NCBI RefSeq assembly: GCF_001704295.1
Contig: NZ_CP012334.1
Coordinates: forward strand, 4,166,084-4,230,083
Length of the DNA stretch: 64,000 nucleotides
From: Bordetella sp. H567
Lineage (GTDB): Bacteria > Pseudomonadota > Gammaproteobacteria > Burkholderiales > Burkholderiaceae_B
Reading direction: 5' to 3'
Positions 21,145 through 34,201 of the stretch are shown in pieces. Position numbers and translations under genes: made by a program. Every line of letters begins with the position of its first letter. The first letter of the stretch is position 1. The notes under the pieces were generated by a model. The model was not told the origin of the DNA and ran no database searches. It saw nothing but the letters and a program-made list of their open reading frames with translations.

Positions 21145-22017
21145 ATGACCCAGATCCGCGACATCGTCTACCAGATCCGCAGCTGCCGCGATACGCTCAG
21201 CGCAACCGAGCGCAAGGTGGCGGACGCCATCCTCGACGACATCGCCATGGCCGCCGGCGCCACGGTGGACCAGCTGGCCGGCAAGGCCGGCGTGAGCATC
21301 GCCACCATCTCGCGCTTCGCGCGCTCGGTGGGCTGCGACGATACGCGCGACCTGAAGATGAAACTGGCGCAGGCCAGCGCCGTCGGCACGCGCTTCCTGG
21401 ACCGCAGCGTGCCAGCGGAGGAAAGCACCTTCTACGCGCGCATCTACGCCGATATCGAAAGCACGCTGCGCGCGCACCTGCCGCTGTATACGGAAACCCT
21501 GTTCGAGGACGCCATGGAGATCGTGCGCGGCGCGCGCATGACCTATGTGTTCGGCATGGGCGGCGCATCGGCGGTGCTGGCGCAGGAAATGCAGTCGCGC
21601 CTGGTGCGGCTGGGCTATCCCGTGGCGGCCTACAGCGATGCCGTGCTGCTGCGCATGGTGGCCGCCACGCTGGACGAGCGCGACGCGGTCATCATGCTGT
21701 CGGCCTCGGGGCTGACGCCCGAAATGCTGTCCGGCGCGCGCATCGTCAAGCAATACCGCGCACGCATCGTGGCGTTGACGGACGCCACCGCGCCGCTGGC
21801 CGAACTGGCGGATGTGGTCATCCCCGTGCGCACCGACGAAACCGACTTCATCTACAAGCCCTCAGCGTCGCGCTACGCGATGATGCTGGCCATCGACCTG
21901 CTCGCCACCGAACTGGCGATGGCGCGGCAGGAAGAAACCCGCGACCGCCTGCGCCGCATCAAGCTGGCGTTGGACGAATACCGCGGTGGGCCCAACCGCC
22001 TGCCGCTTGGAGATTGA
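21145..22017 (+). CDS. MurR/RpiR-family regulator (HTH + SIS domain)
   Basis: A 290-aa regulator. The N-terminal HTH_6 domain (residues 1-77) has LSATERKVADAILDDIAMAA and KAGVSIATISRFARSVGCDD. The SIS domain follows at about 110-260 (ARMTYVFGMGGASAVLAQEM, then VIMLSASGLTPEMLSGARIV). The SIS part normally binds phosphosugars, but several RpiR regulators sit in amino-acid or peptide operons. It is cotranscribed between the transporter and the D-aminoacylase and is the likely local regulator. Confidence 0.92.
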   Translation: MTQIRDIVYQIRSCRDTLSATERKVADAILDDIAMAAGATVDQLAGKAGVSIATISRFARSVGCDDTRDLKMKLAQASAVGTRFLDRSVPAEESTFYARIYADIESTLRAHLPLYTETLFEDAMEIVRGARMTYVFGMGGASAVLAQEMQSRLVRLGYPVAAYSDAVLLRMVAATLDERDAVIMLSASGLTPEMLSGARIVKQYRARIVALTDATAPLAELADVVIPVRTDETDFIYKPSASRYAMMLAIDLLATELAMARQEETRDRLRRIKLALDEYRGGPNRLPLGD

Positions 22018-22021
22018 CACG

Positions 22022-23488
22022 ATGTACGACACCCTGATCGGCCCCGTCCGCGTGCTGGACGGCAGCGGCGGCGCCGAGTTCCAGGCCAATGTGGCGTTGC
22101 GCGACGGCCGCATCGCGGCGATCGGCGTGGCCGACGACGCGCCGGCGCGTGCGCGCATCGACGGGCGCCGCCGCGTGCTGGCGCCCGGTTTCATCGACGT
22201 GCACACGCACGACGATACCAACGTCATCCGCACACCCGATATGCTGCCCAAGCTGTCCCAGGGCGTGACGACCGTGGTGGTGGGCAACTGCGGCATCAGC
22301 GCGTCCCCGGTGCGGCTGCGCGGCGACGTGCCGGACCCGATGAATCTGCTGGGCCAGCAAGGCGACTTCCAATACCCCACCTTCGCCGACTACACGGCGG
22401 CGGTCGACCGTGCCCGGCCCGCGGTCAACGTAGCGGCGCTGATCGGCCACACCGCCCTGCGCAACAACCACATGGATCGCCTGGACCGCGTCGCCACGCC
22501 GACGGAAATCGCGGCGATGCGCGCGCAGCTGCGCGACGCGCTGGCGCACGGCGCCATCGGCCTGAGCACGGGCCTGGCGTACGCGTCGGCCTTCCATGCC
22601 AGCACGGACGAGGTCAAGGCGCTGGCCCAGGCGCTGGACGAGTTCGGCGCGCTGTACACCACGCACCTGCGCTCCGAATTCGCCGAGATCCTAGAGGCCA
22701 TGCAGCAAGCGTACGACGTCGCCCGCCATGCGCGCGTGCCGGTGGTGATCTCGCACCTGAAATGCGCGGGCGCGGGCAACTGGGGGCGCACGACGGAAGT
22801 CCTGGCCAGCCTGGAAAGCGCCGGCCGCCTGCAGCACGTCGGCTGCGACTGCTATCCCTATTCCGCCAGCTCCTCCACGCTGGACCTGAAGCAGGTCACC
22901 GACGATTTCGACATCGACATCACCTGGTCCACGCCCCACCCCGAACAGGCCGGCCGCAAGCTGGCCGATATCGCACGCGACTGGAGCCTGCCCCTGATGG
23001 AGGCCGCGCGCCGGCTGCAGCCCGCCGGCGCGGTGTATCACGGCATGCGCGAGGACGACGTGCGCCGCGTGCTCGCGCACAAGCTGACGATGATAGGGTC
23101 GGACGGCCTGCCCAACGATCCGCATCCCCATCCCCGCCTGTGGGGGGCCTTCCCCCGCGTGCTGGGCCACTACAGCCGCGACGTCGGCCTGTTCCCGCTG
23201 GGCGAGGCCGTGCACAAGATGACCGGCCTGTCGGCCGCGCGCTTCGGCCTGCGCGATCGCGGGCTGATACGCGAAGGCAACTGGGCGGACCTGGTATTGT
23301 TTGACCCGGATACGGTCATGGACCGCGCCACCTTCGACACGCCGCTGCAGACGTCCGCCGGTATCGAGGGCGTGTGGGTCAACGGCGCGCTTTCGTATTG
23401 GCAAGGGACGGCGACAGGCGACCGCGCCGGCCGTTGGCTGCCCCGGCAGGGCGACCTGCGTGGCGGCTTCCCGCTATTCACCGCCTGA
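22022..23488 (+). CDS. N-acyl-D-amino-acid deacylase (D-aminoacylase)
   Basis: A 488-aa zinc amidohydrolase that splits N-acyl-D-amino acids into D-amino acid and carboxylate. Family features are LAPGFIDVHTHDDTNV (H61, H63), VVVGNCGIS (metal Cys90), TTHLRSE, VVISHLKCAG and the closing MIGSDGLPNDPHPHPRLWGA with the catalytic Asp. D-aminoacylases of this family are well known from Alcaligenes and Achromobacter strains. It starts 4 bp after the RpiR gene. No signal peptide is present, so it acts in the cytoplasm on imported substrate. Its product would feed the DSD1-like enzyme at 14174. Confidence 0.95.
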   Translation: MYDTLIGPVRVLDGSGGAEFQANVALRDGRIAAIGVADDAPARARIDGRRRVLAPGFIDVHTHDDTNVIRTPDMLPKLSQGVTTVVVGNCGISASPVRLRGDVPDPMNLLGQQGDFQYPTFADYTAAVDRARPAVNVAALIGHTALRNNHMDRLDRVATPTEIAAMRAQLRDALAHGAIGLSTGLAYASAFHASTDEVKALAQALDEFGALYTTHLRSEFAEILEAMQQAYDVARHARVPVVISHLKCAGAGNWGRTTEVLASLESAGRLQHVGCDCYPYSASSSTLDLKQVTDDFDIDITWSTPHPEQAGRKLADIARDWSLPLMEAARRLQPAGAVYHGMREDDVRRVLAHKLTMIGSDGLPNDPHPHPRLWGAFPRVLGHYSRDVGLFPLGEAVHKMTGLSAARFGLRDRGLIREGNWADLVLFDPDTVMDRATFDTPLQTSAGIEGVWVNGALSYWQGTATGDRAGRWLPRQGDLRGGFPLFTA

Positions 23489-23512
23489 ACCTCGATAGAC
23501 AAGGAGCCCTCG

Positions 23513-23923
23513 ATGAGCGACACACCGAAACCCGACGCGAACGGCATCACCCGCTACGGCGCGGCCGGCAGCGCCGGCGGCGGCGGCACCCATATGCCTT
23601 TTTCCAGTGCTGTCGCCGCGGACGGCTGGCTGTACGTGTCCGGCCAGGTCCCCATGGATGACGGCGAGGTCGTCGAAGGCGGCATCGTCCCACAGGCGCA
23701 CAAGGCCATCCAGCAGCTCATGGCCATCCTGGCGGAAGCGGGCTACGGGCCGGAACACGTGGTGCGCTGTGGCGTCTGGCTGGCCGACGCGCGGGACTTC
23801 GCATCCTTCAACAAGGTATTCAAATCCTACTTCGGCCAGAACCCGCCGGCGCGCGCCTGCGTGGAATCGCGGCTGGTGGTGGACGCGAAGGTGGAGATCG
23901 ACTGCGTGGCGTATAGACGGTAA
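23513..23923 (+). CDS. RidA-family enamine/imine deaminase
   Basis: A 136-aa RidA/YjgF protein. The N-terminal PFSSAVAADGWLYVSGQVPM and the C-terminal PARACVESRLVVDAKVEIDC, including the substrate-binding arginine, are typical. RidA hydrolyses reactive 2-aminoacrylate and related imines released by PLP-dependent dehydratases. It follows the D-aminoacylase by 24 bp and fits a protective or accelerating role beside the DSD1-like enzyme. The residue set suggests an Rid subgroup rather than canonical housekeeping RidA, which was not tested. Confidence 0.92.
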   Translation: MSDTPKPDANGITRYGAAGSAGGGGTHMPFSSAVAADGWLYVSGQVPMDDGEVVEGGIVPQAHKAIQQLMAILAEAGYGPEHVVRCGVWLADARDFASFNKVFKSYFGQNPPARACVESRLVVDAKVEIDCVAYRR

Positions 23924-23925
23924 CC

Positions 23926-24024
23926 CCCCCGAAGCGCTGCGCGCTTCCCCCCCAGGGGGGCGACGCCAGCGGACCGGCGGAGCCGGATCCGCGGCGTCCC
24001 GGGTCGGGCGGCACCTGTTTCTTG
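23926..24024 (+). repeat. Palindromic dispersed repeat, copy 1
   Basis: This copy starts three bases after the RidA stop. It contains nested inverted repeats: GAAGCGCTGCGCGCTTC, CCCCCC-A-GGGGGG and GGATCCGC-type arms around GGACCGGCGGAGCCGGATCC. It matches copy 2 at 24059-24157 across about 99 bp and copy 3 (inverted) at about 53799-53880. The structure resembles REP-like elements at gene 3' ends; it may serve as a terminator or mRNA-end structure here. Confidence 0.8.
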
Positions 24025-24058
24025 AGACGCGGGCTTTGCTTGGGATGGATGAAACCCA

Positions 24059-24157
24059 CCCCCGAAGCGCTACGCGCTTCCCCCTCAAGGGGGCGACGCT
24101 GGAGGACCGGCGAAGCCGGATCCTCGGCGTCCCCGGTCGGGTGGCACCTGTTTCTTG
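24059..24157 (+). repeat. Palindromic dispersed repeat, copy 2
   Basis: A tandem-like second copy 133 bp after copy 1. It shows the same blocks: CCCCCGAAGCGCT, CGCGCTTCCCCCTC, AAGGGGGCGACG, GGACCGGCGAAGCCGGATCC and CCTGTTTCTTG. Differences are scattered point changes, some compensating in the hairpins (for example GGAGGACC matched by GGATCCTC). It lies 43 bp before the LysR gene's 3' end on the opposite strand. Nothing else was seen in the 23924-24200 gap. Confidence 0.8.
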
Positions 24158-24200
24158 CGAGCGCTGATAGGCAGTGATAGCGTCGGGGTCGTAACGCCGG

Positions 24201-25088
24201 TCAGACTTGGCTTGGGGGGTCGCCGAACTCGTCCAGCAGGCGGCCGATCAAGGGGTTGCGCGCATCGCGCCGGCTGACGCCATAGGCGTCGGAACGGGCG
24301 CGCGCGCCGGCCAGCGGCCGGAACACCGCGCCGCGCAAGGCCGAATGCCGCAGCGCTTGTGGTACCAGCGCCACCCCCAATCCCTGCGAAACCAGCGACA
24401 CCACGGCCAGCCAGTGGCGCGCCTCGTGCCGCACCTGCGGGCGAAATCCCGCCTCGGCGCAGATCGACAGGATACGGTCATGATAATCGGGCGATACGCC
24501 TTGCGCGAACAGCACCAGGGACTGGTCGCGCAGTTCCGCCGGGCGCACGCTGGTCTTGCGCCCCAGCGGATGCCGCGCCGGCAGGCAGCACACGAAGGGC
24601 TCCGACACCAGCAGGCGGCTTTCCAGTTCTTCCGGCATGCGGCTGGTATGCACGAAGCCCAGGTCCAGGCCGTTGTGCATGAGTTCGGTGATCTGCTCGC
24701 CTGAATTCATTTCCGTCAGCTTGATGCGCACGCCCGGATAACGCGCCTGGAAGCCGCGCAGGGCCTGCGGCAAGCCGCGGTACAGCATAGCGCCGACGAA
24801 GCCGATGCGCAGGCTGCCGATCAGGCCCGCGGCCGCGTCGCGCGCTTCCAGCGCCGCTTCTTCCGCCTGCGCCAGGATCTTGCGCGCCGACAGGCGCATG
24901 GCCTGGCCGGCGGGTGTCAACCGCACTTCCTTGCTGTTGCGTTCGAACAGGCGCGCGCCGATGCTGTCTTCCAGCTGCCGTATCGCGACCGACAGGGGTG
25001 GCTGCGAAATCGCCAGCCGCGCGGCGGCACGGCCGAAGTGCAATTCTTCGGCCAGCACGGAGAAATAGCGCAGATGCCGTAGCTCCAT
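24201..25088 (-). CDS. LysR-family transcriptional regulator
   Basis: A 295-aa regulator with the N-terminal winged helix MELRHLRYFSVLAEELHFGR then AAARLAISQPPLSVAIRQLE, and a LysR substrate domain (about 90-290) with GSLRIGFVGAMLYRGLP and SQGLGVALVPQAL. ATG 25088 is the family start; the extra 18 upstream codons lack similarity. It diverges from the acyl-CoA dehydrogenase operon, which it probably activates in response to a pathway acid or CoA ester. Confidence 0.94.
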   Translation of the reverse strand: MELRHLRYFSVLAEELHFGRAAARLAISQPPLSVAIRQLEDSIGARLFERNSKEVRLTPAGQAMRLSARKILAQAEEAALEARDAAAGLIGSLRIGFVGAMLYRGLPQALRGFQARYPGVRIKLTEMNSGEQITELMHNGLDLGFVHTSRMPEELESRLLVSEPFVCCLPARHPLGRKTSVRPAELRDQSLVLFAQGVSPDYHDRILSICAEAGFRPQVRHEARHWLAVVSLVSQGLGVALVPQALRHSALRGAVFRPLAGARARSDAYGVSRRDARNPLIGRLLDEFGDPPSQV

Positions 25089-25217
25089 GGCGATGCGTAA
25101 AAATTGTTCCGGTTTCGACGATATACAACTCGAATCGTACAAGACATATTCGATATTGGATACCTATCAATACCCCCCCTTAGAATGCCCGCCATAACCC
25201 TATAAGGAGACACCGGC
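25089..25217. promoter_or_regulatory. Divergent LysR/acyl-CoA dehydrogenase control region
   Basis: This 129-bp AT-richer gap contains the dyad GATA-N9-TATC at 25152-25168, which matches the LysR T-N11-A type of site. A related GATATAC sequence lies near 25118. AAGGAGA at about 25203 is the ribosome site for the dehydrogenase. Binding by the LysR protein is inference. Confidence 0.5.
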
Positions 25218-26879
25218 ATGCAGGCAGCCGCTCAACATCCCGTACCGGACCGCCGCGGCGACAATTTCTACGCCAGCGACGATCAGCTCCAGGCCTTGCT
25301 GCCCCTGTACCTGCCGGCTGACCTGCTGCGGCACATGACGCCCCACTTCGCGCGGCTGGGCGAACTGGCGGGCGGACGGATCGACGAACTGGCGGGCCTC
25401 GCGGACCGCAACCCGCCCACCTTGCAGATGCGCAGCCGCAGCGGCCTGGACGAACAGCGCGTGCTCAAGCACCCGGCCTATGTGGAAATGGAACGCTTGG
25501 CGCTTAGCGAGTTCGGCCTGGGCGCGATGTCGCATCGCACCGAGACGCTGGGCTGGCGCGGCCCGATGCCCGCCATCGTCAAATACGTCCTGACCTTCCT
25601 GTTCGTCCAATCCGAATTCGGCCTGTGCTGCCCCGTCTCCATGACGGATTCGCTCACGCGAACCTTGCGCAAGTTCGGCGATCCCCAGCTGGTGCAACGC
25701 TATCTGCCCCGCCTGACTTCGCTGGATTTCGATGAACTGGCCCAGGGCGCGATGTTCATGACCGAACAGGGTGCGGGCTCGGACATCGCGGCGACCGCCA
25801 CCTGGGCGCGCCACGACGATAACGGCGACTGGCGCCTGTATGGCGATAAATGGTTCTGCTCCAATCCCGATGCGGACCTGGCGATGGTGCTGGCACGCCC
25901 GGAAGGCGCGCCGGACGGCCTGAAGGGCGTTTCGCTGTTCCTGCTGCCGCGCCGCCTGGAAGACGGCAGCGCCAACCACTACCGCATCATCCGCCTGAAG
26001 GACAAGCTGGGCACCCGTTCGATGGCCAGCGGCGAGATCCGCCTGGAAGGCGCCGTCGCCTATCTGGTCGGCGAACCGGGACGAGGCTTCGTGCAGATGG
26101 CGGATATGGTCAACAACTCGCGCCTGTCCAACGGCGTGCGGGCGGCGGGCCTGATGCGCCGCGCGGTGGCCGAGGCGGAATTCGTCGCGCGCGAACGCCG
26201 CGCCTTCGGCCGCGCGCTGCAGGACATGCCGCTGATGCGCCGCCAGCTGGACAAGTTGCGCGTGCCCGCCGAACAGGCGCGCACGATGGTGTTCCAGACG
26301 GCCCAGGCCCTGGCCCGCTCCGATGCCGGCGAGCCGGATGCCTATGCGCTGCTGCGCATCCTGACGCCCCTGATCAAGTTCCGCGCCTGCCGCGACGCGC
26401 GCAAGGTCACCGGCGACGCCATGGAAGTACGCGGCGGCTGCGGCTATATCGAGGAATGGAGCGACCCGCGCCTGCTGCGCGACGCCCACCTGGGATCCAT
26501 CTGGGAAGGCACCAGCAACATCGTGGCGCTGGACGTGATGCGCGCCGTCAAGCGGGAAAATTCGTTGCCGGTATTGAAGGCCCACAACCAGGCGCTGCTG
26601 GATCGCGCGGGCCTGGCGCCGGCCTACGCCCAGGCGCTGCGCCAGGCGCTGGAGGGCGCCTGCGCGCTGGCCGAGGCCGCGGCGCGCGACGGCGGCGACG
26701 TCCTTGCGCGCCAGGCGGCGTCGGCGCTATACCACTGCACCAGCGCGATCGCCATGAGCTGGGAAGCCTCGTCCACCGGCTCGGCGGACCGCCTGCGATG
26801 GGCGCAGCTCGCGCTGCGGCATCGCGTGCTGCCGCGCGACCCTTTGTCGCCCGACGAGCTGCCCGCTTCATGGCGCTGA
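25218..26879 (+). CDS. Acyl-CoA dehydrogenase, AidB-like subgroup
   Basis: A 553-aa flavoprotein of the acyl-CoA dehydrogenase superfamily. FAD-binding elements are seen in CCPVSMTDSLTRTLRKFGDP, FMTEQGAGSDIAATAT and YGDKWFCSNPDADLAMV. The AidB/isovaleryl type C-terminal block is GGCGYIEEWSDPRLLRDAHL then GSIWEGTSNIVALDVMRAVK. The long form resembles AidB rather than the short dehydrogenases of about 390 aa. It is first in an operon with a Bug receptor and a CoA-transferase, which points to oxidation of an imported carboxylate as its CoA ester. Confidence 0.92.
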   Translation: MQAAAQHPVPDRRGDNFYASDDQLQALLPLYLPADLLRHMTPHFARLGELAGGRIDELAGLADRNPPTLQMRSRSGLDEQRVLKHPAYVEMERLALSEFGLGAMSHRTETLGWRGPMPAIVKYVLTFLFVQSEFGLCCPVSMTDSLTRTLRKFGDPQLVQRYLPRLTSLDFDELAQGAMFMTEQGAGSDIAATATWARHDDNGDWRLYGDKWFCSNPDADLAMVLARPEGAPDGLKGVSLFLLPRRLEDGSANHYRIIRLKDKLGTRSMASGEIRLEGAVAYLVGEPGRGFVQMADMVNNSRLSNGVRAAGLMRRAVAEAEFVARERRAFGRALQDMPLMRRQLDKLRVPAEQARTMVFQTAQALARSDAGEPDAYALLRILTPLIKFRACRDARKVTGDAMEVRGGCGYIEEWSDPRLLRDAHLGSIWEGTSNIVALDVMRAVKRENSLPVLKAHNQALLDRAGLAPAYAQALRQALEGACALAEAAARDGGDVLARQAASALYHCTSAIAMSWEASSTGSADRLRWAQLALRHRVLPRDPLSPDELPASWR

Positions 26880-27000
26880 ATATTCCGGCCTCCCGGCATC
26901 CGATGCCATCGCCCTATTCGCTGTATTCGCTGTATTCGCCGTATACGTTGCCTACCGTCATGGCATGACGGCATTACTACAACAACACCGGAGACAAACC

Positions 27001-27987
27001 GTGCACAAGCGCACCTTCCTGACCCTGCTGCCCGCGGCCTGCGCCGCCCTGGCGACCCTGGCCGCCGCGCCCGTCCACGCCGACACTTTTCCGTCCAGGC
27101 CGCTGACCCTGGTGATTCCCTATCCTCCCGGCGGCCCCACCGACGCCATGGGCCGTACCCTGGCCACGGAAATCTCGCACTATCTGCCGCAGCCCATGAT
27201 CGTGGAGAACCGTGCCGGCGCCAACGGCAACATCGGCGCCGAATACGTCGCACGCGCCCAGCCCGACGGCTACACGCTGATGTTCGGCACGTCCGGCCCG
27301 CTGGCGATCAACGCCAGCCTGTACAGCCAGATCAACTACGACCCGGTCAAGAGCTATGCTCCGGTCATTCACGTCGGCTACCTGCCCAACATCCTGGTGG
27401 TCAACCCCAGCATCCCGGCCAAGACGGTGCCCGAACTGGTCGCCTATTCCAGGAACCACCCGGGCAAGCTGGCATTCGCCTCGTCAGGCACCGGCGCATC
27501 CTCGCACCTGGCCGGCGTGATGTTCAACGCGATGGCCGGCACGGACTTCCTGCATATTCCCTACAAGGGCACGGGCCCCGCGCTGAACGACCTGCTGGGC
27601 GATCACGTCGCCATGAGCTTTACCGACGTGCTGACCGCCAAACCCTTCGTGGAGTCCGGCAAGCTGCGTGCGCTGGGCGTCACCACGGCGCGCCGGTCGC
27701 GCGCCCTGCCCGATGTCCCCACCGTTGCCGAACAAGGCTATCCCGGCTACGACGTCAGCGTATTCTTCGGCATCGTGGCGCCCGCCGGCACGCCGCCGGA
27801 TCGCATCGCCGCGCTGAACAAAGCCTTCGTGCAGGCCCTCGATTCCGAGAAGGTGAAGGCGCTGTTCGCCTCGCAGGGCCTGGAGGCCGCGCCCGACCAC
27901 ACACCGCAGGCGCTGGGCGCCTTCATCGCGGAAGAAAAGTCCAAGTGGGCCAAGGTGATCAAGTCGTCCGGCATTCCGCTGAACTGA
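27001..27987 (+). CDS. Bug/TctC-family periplasmic receptor
   Basis: A 328-aa binding protein with a signal peptide (HKRTFLTLLPAACAALATLA, cleaved near VHA-D). It has PLTLVIPYPPGGPTDAMGRT, VENRAGANGNIGAEYVARAQ and FLHIPYKGTGPALNDLLG. GTG at 27001 is chosen because GGAG lies about nine bases upstream and it starts the signal peptide; ATG 26965 would add 12 residues. Between the acyl-CoA dehydrogenase and CoA-transferase genes, it likely binds the acid that they activate and oxidise. Confidence 0.93.
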   Translation: MHKRTFLTLLPAACAALATLAAAPVHADTFPSRPLTLVIPYPPGGPTDAMGRTLATEISHYLPQPMIVENRAGANGNIGAEYVARAQPDGYTLMFGTSGPLAINASLYSQINYDPVKSYAPVIHVGYLPNILVVNPSIPAKTVPELVAYSRNHPGKLAFASSGTGASSHLAGVMFNAMAGTDFLHIPYKGTGPALNDLLGDHVAMSFTDVLTAKPFVESGKLRALGVTTARRSRALPDVPTVAEQGYPGYDVSVFFGIVAPAGTPPDRIAALNKAFVQALDSEKVKALFASQGLEAAPDHTPQALGAFIAEEKSKWAKVIKSSGIPLN

Positions 27988-28009
27988 CACGGGCGCATCC
28001 GGAGCAGCC

Positions 28010-29137
28010 ATGACCTCTACCCCCACCGCCGGCGCGTTGGCCGGCATCCGCGTCCTGGATATCTCGCGCATCCTGGGCGGCCCCTACTGCGGCCAGATAC
28101 TGGGCGATCACGGCGCCGACGTGCTGAAAATCGAGCCGCCGCAGGGCGACGACACGCGCACCTGGGGCCCACCCTTCAAGGACGGCGTGGCTTCCTACTA
28201 CATGGGCCTGAACCGCAACAAGCGGGTTCAGCACCTGGACCTGTCCCAGGCGCAGGGCCGCGAGCGTCTGCTGGAACTGCTCGAACAGGCCGACGTGCTG
28301 GTGGAGAACTTCAAGATTGGCACCATGGAGCGCTGGGGCATCGGCTATGACACGCTGTCGCGCCGGTTTCCGCGCCTGATCTGGTGCCGTGTCTCGGGCT
28401 TCGGCGCGGACGGCCCCTTGGGCGGCCTGGCGGGCTACGATGCGGCCGTGCAGGCCATGAGCGGCATCATGAGCGTCAATGGCGAAGCCGGCGGCGAACC
28501 GCTGCGCGTGGGCCTGCCCGTGGTCGACATGGTCACCGGATTGAACGCCGTCATCGGCGTGCTGCTGGCCCTGCAGGAACGCCATCGCAGCGGCAAGGGC
28601 CAGTTCGTGGAAACCACGCTGTACGACAGCGGCCTGTCGCTGCTGCATCCCCACGCGGCCAACTGGTTCATGGACGGACGTACCCCGCGGCGCACGGGCA
28701 ACGCCCATCCCAACATCTATCCCTACGACACTTTCCGCACCGGCACGGAACCGCTGTTCCTGGCCATCGGCAACGACCGGCAATTCGCCACGTTGTGCGA
28801 TGTCCTGGGCTGTCCGGATCTGGCGGCGGACCCGCGTTTCGCCACACCGAGCGGGCGGTCGACGCACCGCGCCGAACTGAAGCCATTGCTGGAGCAAGCG
28901 CTATCCGGCTTCGACGCCGCCGTCCTGGTCGACCGCCTGATGGCGGCCAACGTCCCCGCCGCGCCCGTACTGGACATGGACGCCGCGCTGAGCCATCCGC
29001 ACACCGCGCACCGCGAGATGGTCGTACGCATGGGCGAGGACTACCGGGGGCTGGGGGCGCCCGTCAAACTGAGCCGCACGCCCGCCACTTACCGCCACGC
29101 CCCGCTGACGCCGGGCACGGACTTCGACGGCGATTGA
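28010..29137 (+). CDS. Class III CoA-transferase (CaiB/BaiF family)
   Basis: A 375-aa enzyme that moves CoA between carboxylic acids. Family signatures: AGIRVLDISRILGGPYCGQI, LGDHGADVLKIEPPQGDDTR, LNRNKRVQHLDLSQAQGR, VLVENFKIGTMERWGIGY and the catalytic Asp in LPVVDMVTGLNAVIG. It lies 22 bp after the Bug receptor gene and ends one base before the lolA stop on the other strand. It probably activates the imported acid for the acyl-CoA dehydrogenase. Confidence 0.95.
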   Translation: MTSTPTAGALAGIRVLDISRILGGPYCGQILGDHGADVLKIEPPQGDDTRTWGPPFKDGVASYYMGLNRNKRVQHLDLSQAQGRERLLELLEQADVLVENFKIGTMERWGIGYDTLSRRFPRLIWCRVSGFGADGPLGGLAGYDAAVQAMSGIMSVNGEAGGEPLRVGLPVVDMVTGLNAVIGVLLALQERHRSGKGQFVETTLYDSGLSLLHPHAANWFMDGRTPRRTGNAHPNIYPYDTFRTGTEPLFLAIGNDRQFATLCDVLGCPDLAADPRFATPSGRSTHRAELKPLLEQALSGFDAAVLVDRLMAANVPAAPVLDMDAALSHPHTAHREMVVRMGEDYRGLGAPVKLSRTPATYRHAPLTPGTDFDGD

Positions 29138-29775
29138 TCACATATTGACCACGTCCACGCCCTTGGGGGGCGTGAACTGGAAGTCTTGCGCGCTGATGCG
29201 CGGATTGGGCACGATGTTGGACAGGTCGACACGGGTGGTCTGGCCGAAGGCGTCCAGCAGTTCGATACGCGCGGGCTGGTTGTCCTTGAATCCGATGTCC
29301 ACGCGCGAGAAGCCCGCGTCCGTGGTGCGTGGCTTGGCGCGCAGCCATTCCAGCCCGTCCTTGGCCGGCAAGGCCGACACATCGAAGGACTGTTCCAGGG
29401 AACCGGAGCCGAACAGGATGGCCGCCGGCGAGGTGCCGATCGCCTGGTCCACCTTGCGTACCGTGACTTGCGCCAGGTCCGGATCGTATTGGTAGACCTG
29501 CTTGCCGTCCGACACGATCAATTGCTCGTACGGCTTCTGCACGGACCACTTGAACCTGCCGGGCCGCTGGAAGGAAAACGTACCGCTTTGCGGTGGCCGC
29601 GGCTGCGACTGCTGTCCGCCGCTGGTGGCCTGGGTGAAGGAGCCGGTGGCCGCCGTCACGGCCGATACGAAGGCGTGCAGCTGTTCCTGCGCCGTGGCGG
29701 CATGGGCGGGCAGCCAGGCGCACAGGGCGATGGCGGCGGTGGACGCCAGCGCGGCCACGCGTAGTGATAGCTTGA

Positions 29776-29779
<4 letters not shown>
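29138..29779 (-). CDS. lolA: Outer-membrane lipoprotein carrier protein
   Basis: A 213-aa periplasmic chaperone that ferries lipoproteins from LolCDE to LolB. A signal peptide ends AHAA about residue 28. [40 protein letters not shown] and [20 protein letters not shown] are characteristic. Its start overlaps the ftsK stop (ATGA at 29776-29779), the usual ftsK-lolA order. The expected next gene, rarA, is 15.2 kb away. It converges with the CoA-transferase gene with no gap. Confidence 0.97.
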
Positions 29780-33832
<4,053 letters not shown>

Positions 33833-33836
<4 letters not shown>

Positions 33837-34162
33837 AATGGATATACCTGCTTACCGCCATCGTCGCGGAAATCATCGGCACCAGTGCCCTGAATGCCTC
33901 GGACGCGTTCTCGCGCCTGTGGCCTTCCGTGATAACGGTCGTTTCCTATGCGATTGCGTTCTATCTGCTTGCGCTGACGCTGCGCGAGATGCCCATGGGC
34001 GTCGCCTATGCCATATGGTCCGGGGTCGGCATTGCGCTCATCACCCTGGTCGGGTTCCTGGTCTTCGATCAGCGGCTGGATGCGGCCGCGCTGATCGGCA
34101 TAGGGCTGATCGTCACCGGCGTTCTGGTCATGAACGTGTTCTCGTCGGCGGTCAGGCATTGA
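33833..34162 (+). CDS. Small multidrug resistance (SMR) efflux protein, EmrE/QacE-like
   Basis: A 109-aa proton-coupled exporter with four membrane helices. The essential glutamate E13 lies in AIVAEIIGTSALNASDAF. SRLWPSVITVVSYAIAFYLL and PMGVAYAIWSGVGIALITLV closely follow EmrE. It likely exports quaternary cations or guanidinium-like compounds; the two SMR subtypes cannot be separated with certainty, though the sequence is nearer EmrE than Gdx. It is translationally coupled to the Smr-nuclease gene. Confidence 0.95.
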
Positions 34163-34201
34163 GCGGCCGCCAGGCAGCCTGGCCGTAAGCGGCGAACCGG
34201 G

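Noticed and set aside
23926-24157. CRISPR array
   Set aside because: Only two long repeats with internal palindromes, no uniform short spacers and no cas genes.
26910-26945. Short tandem CTGTATTCG-like repeat before the Bug gene at 27001
   Set aside because: Only three imperfect units; too short to call a repeat feature with function.
34169-34183. GCCAGG-CAG-CCTGGC between the EmrE-like gene and the symporter
   Set aside because: Short stem and no T run; may be chance in GC-rich DNA.
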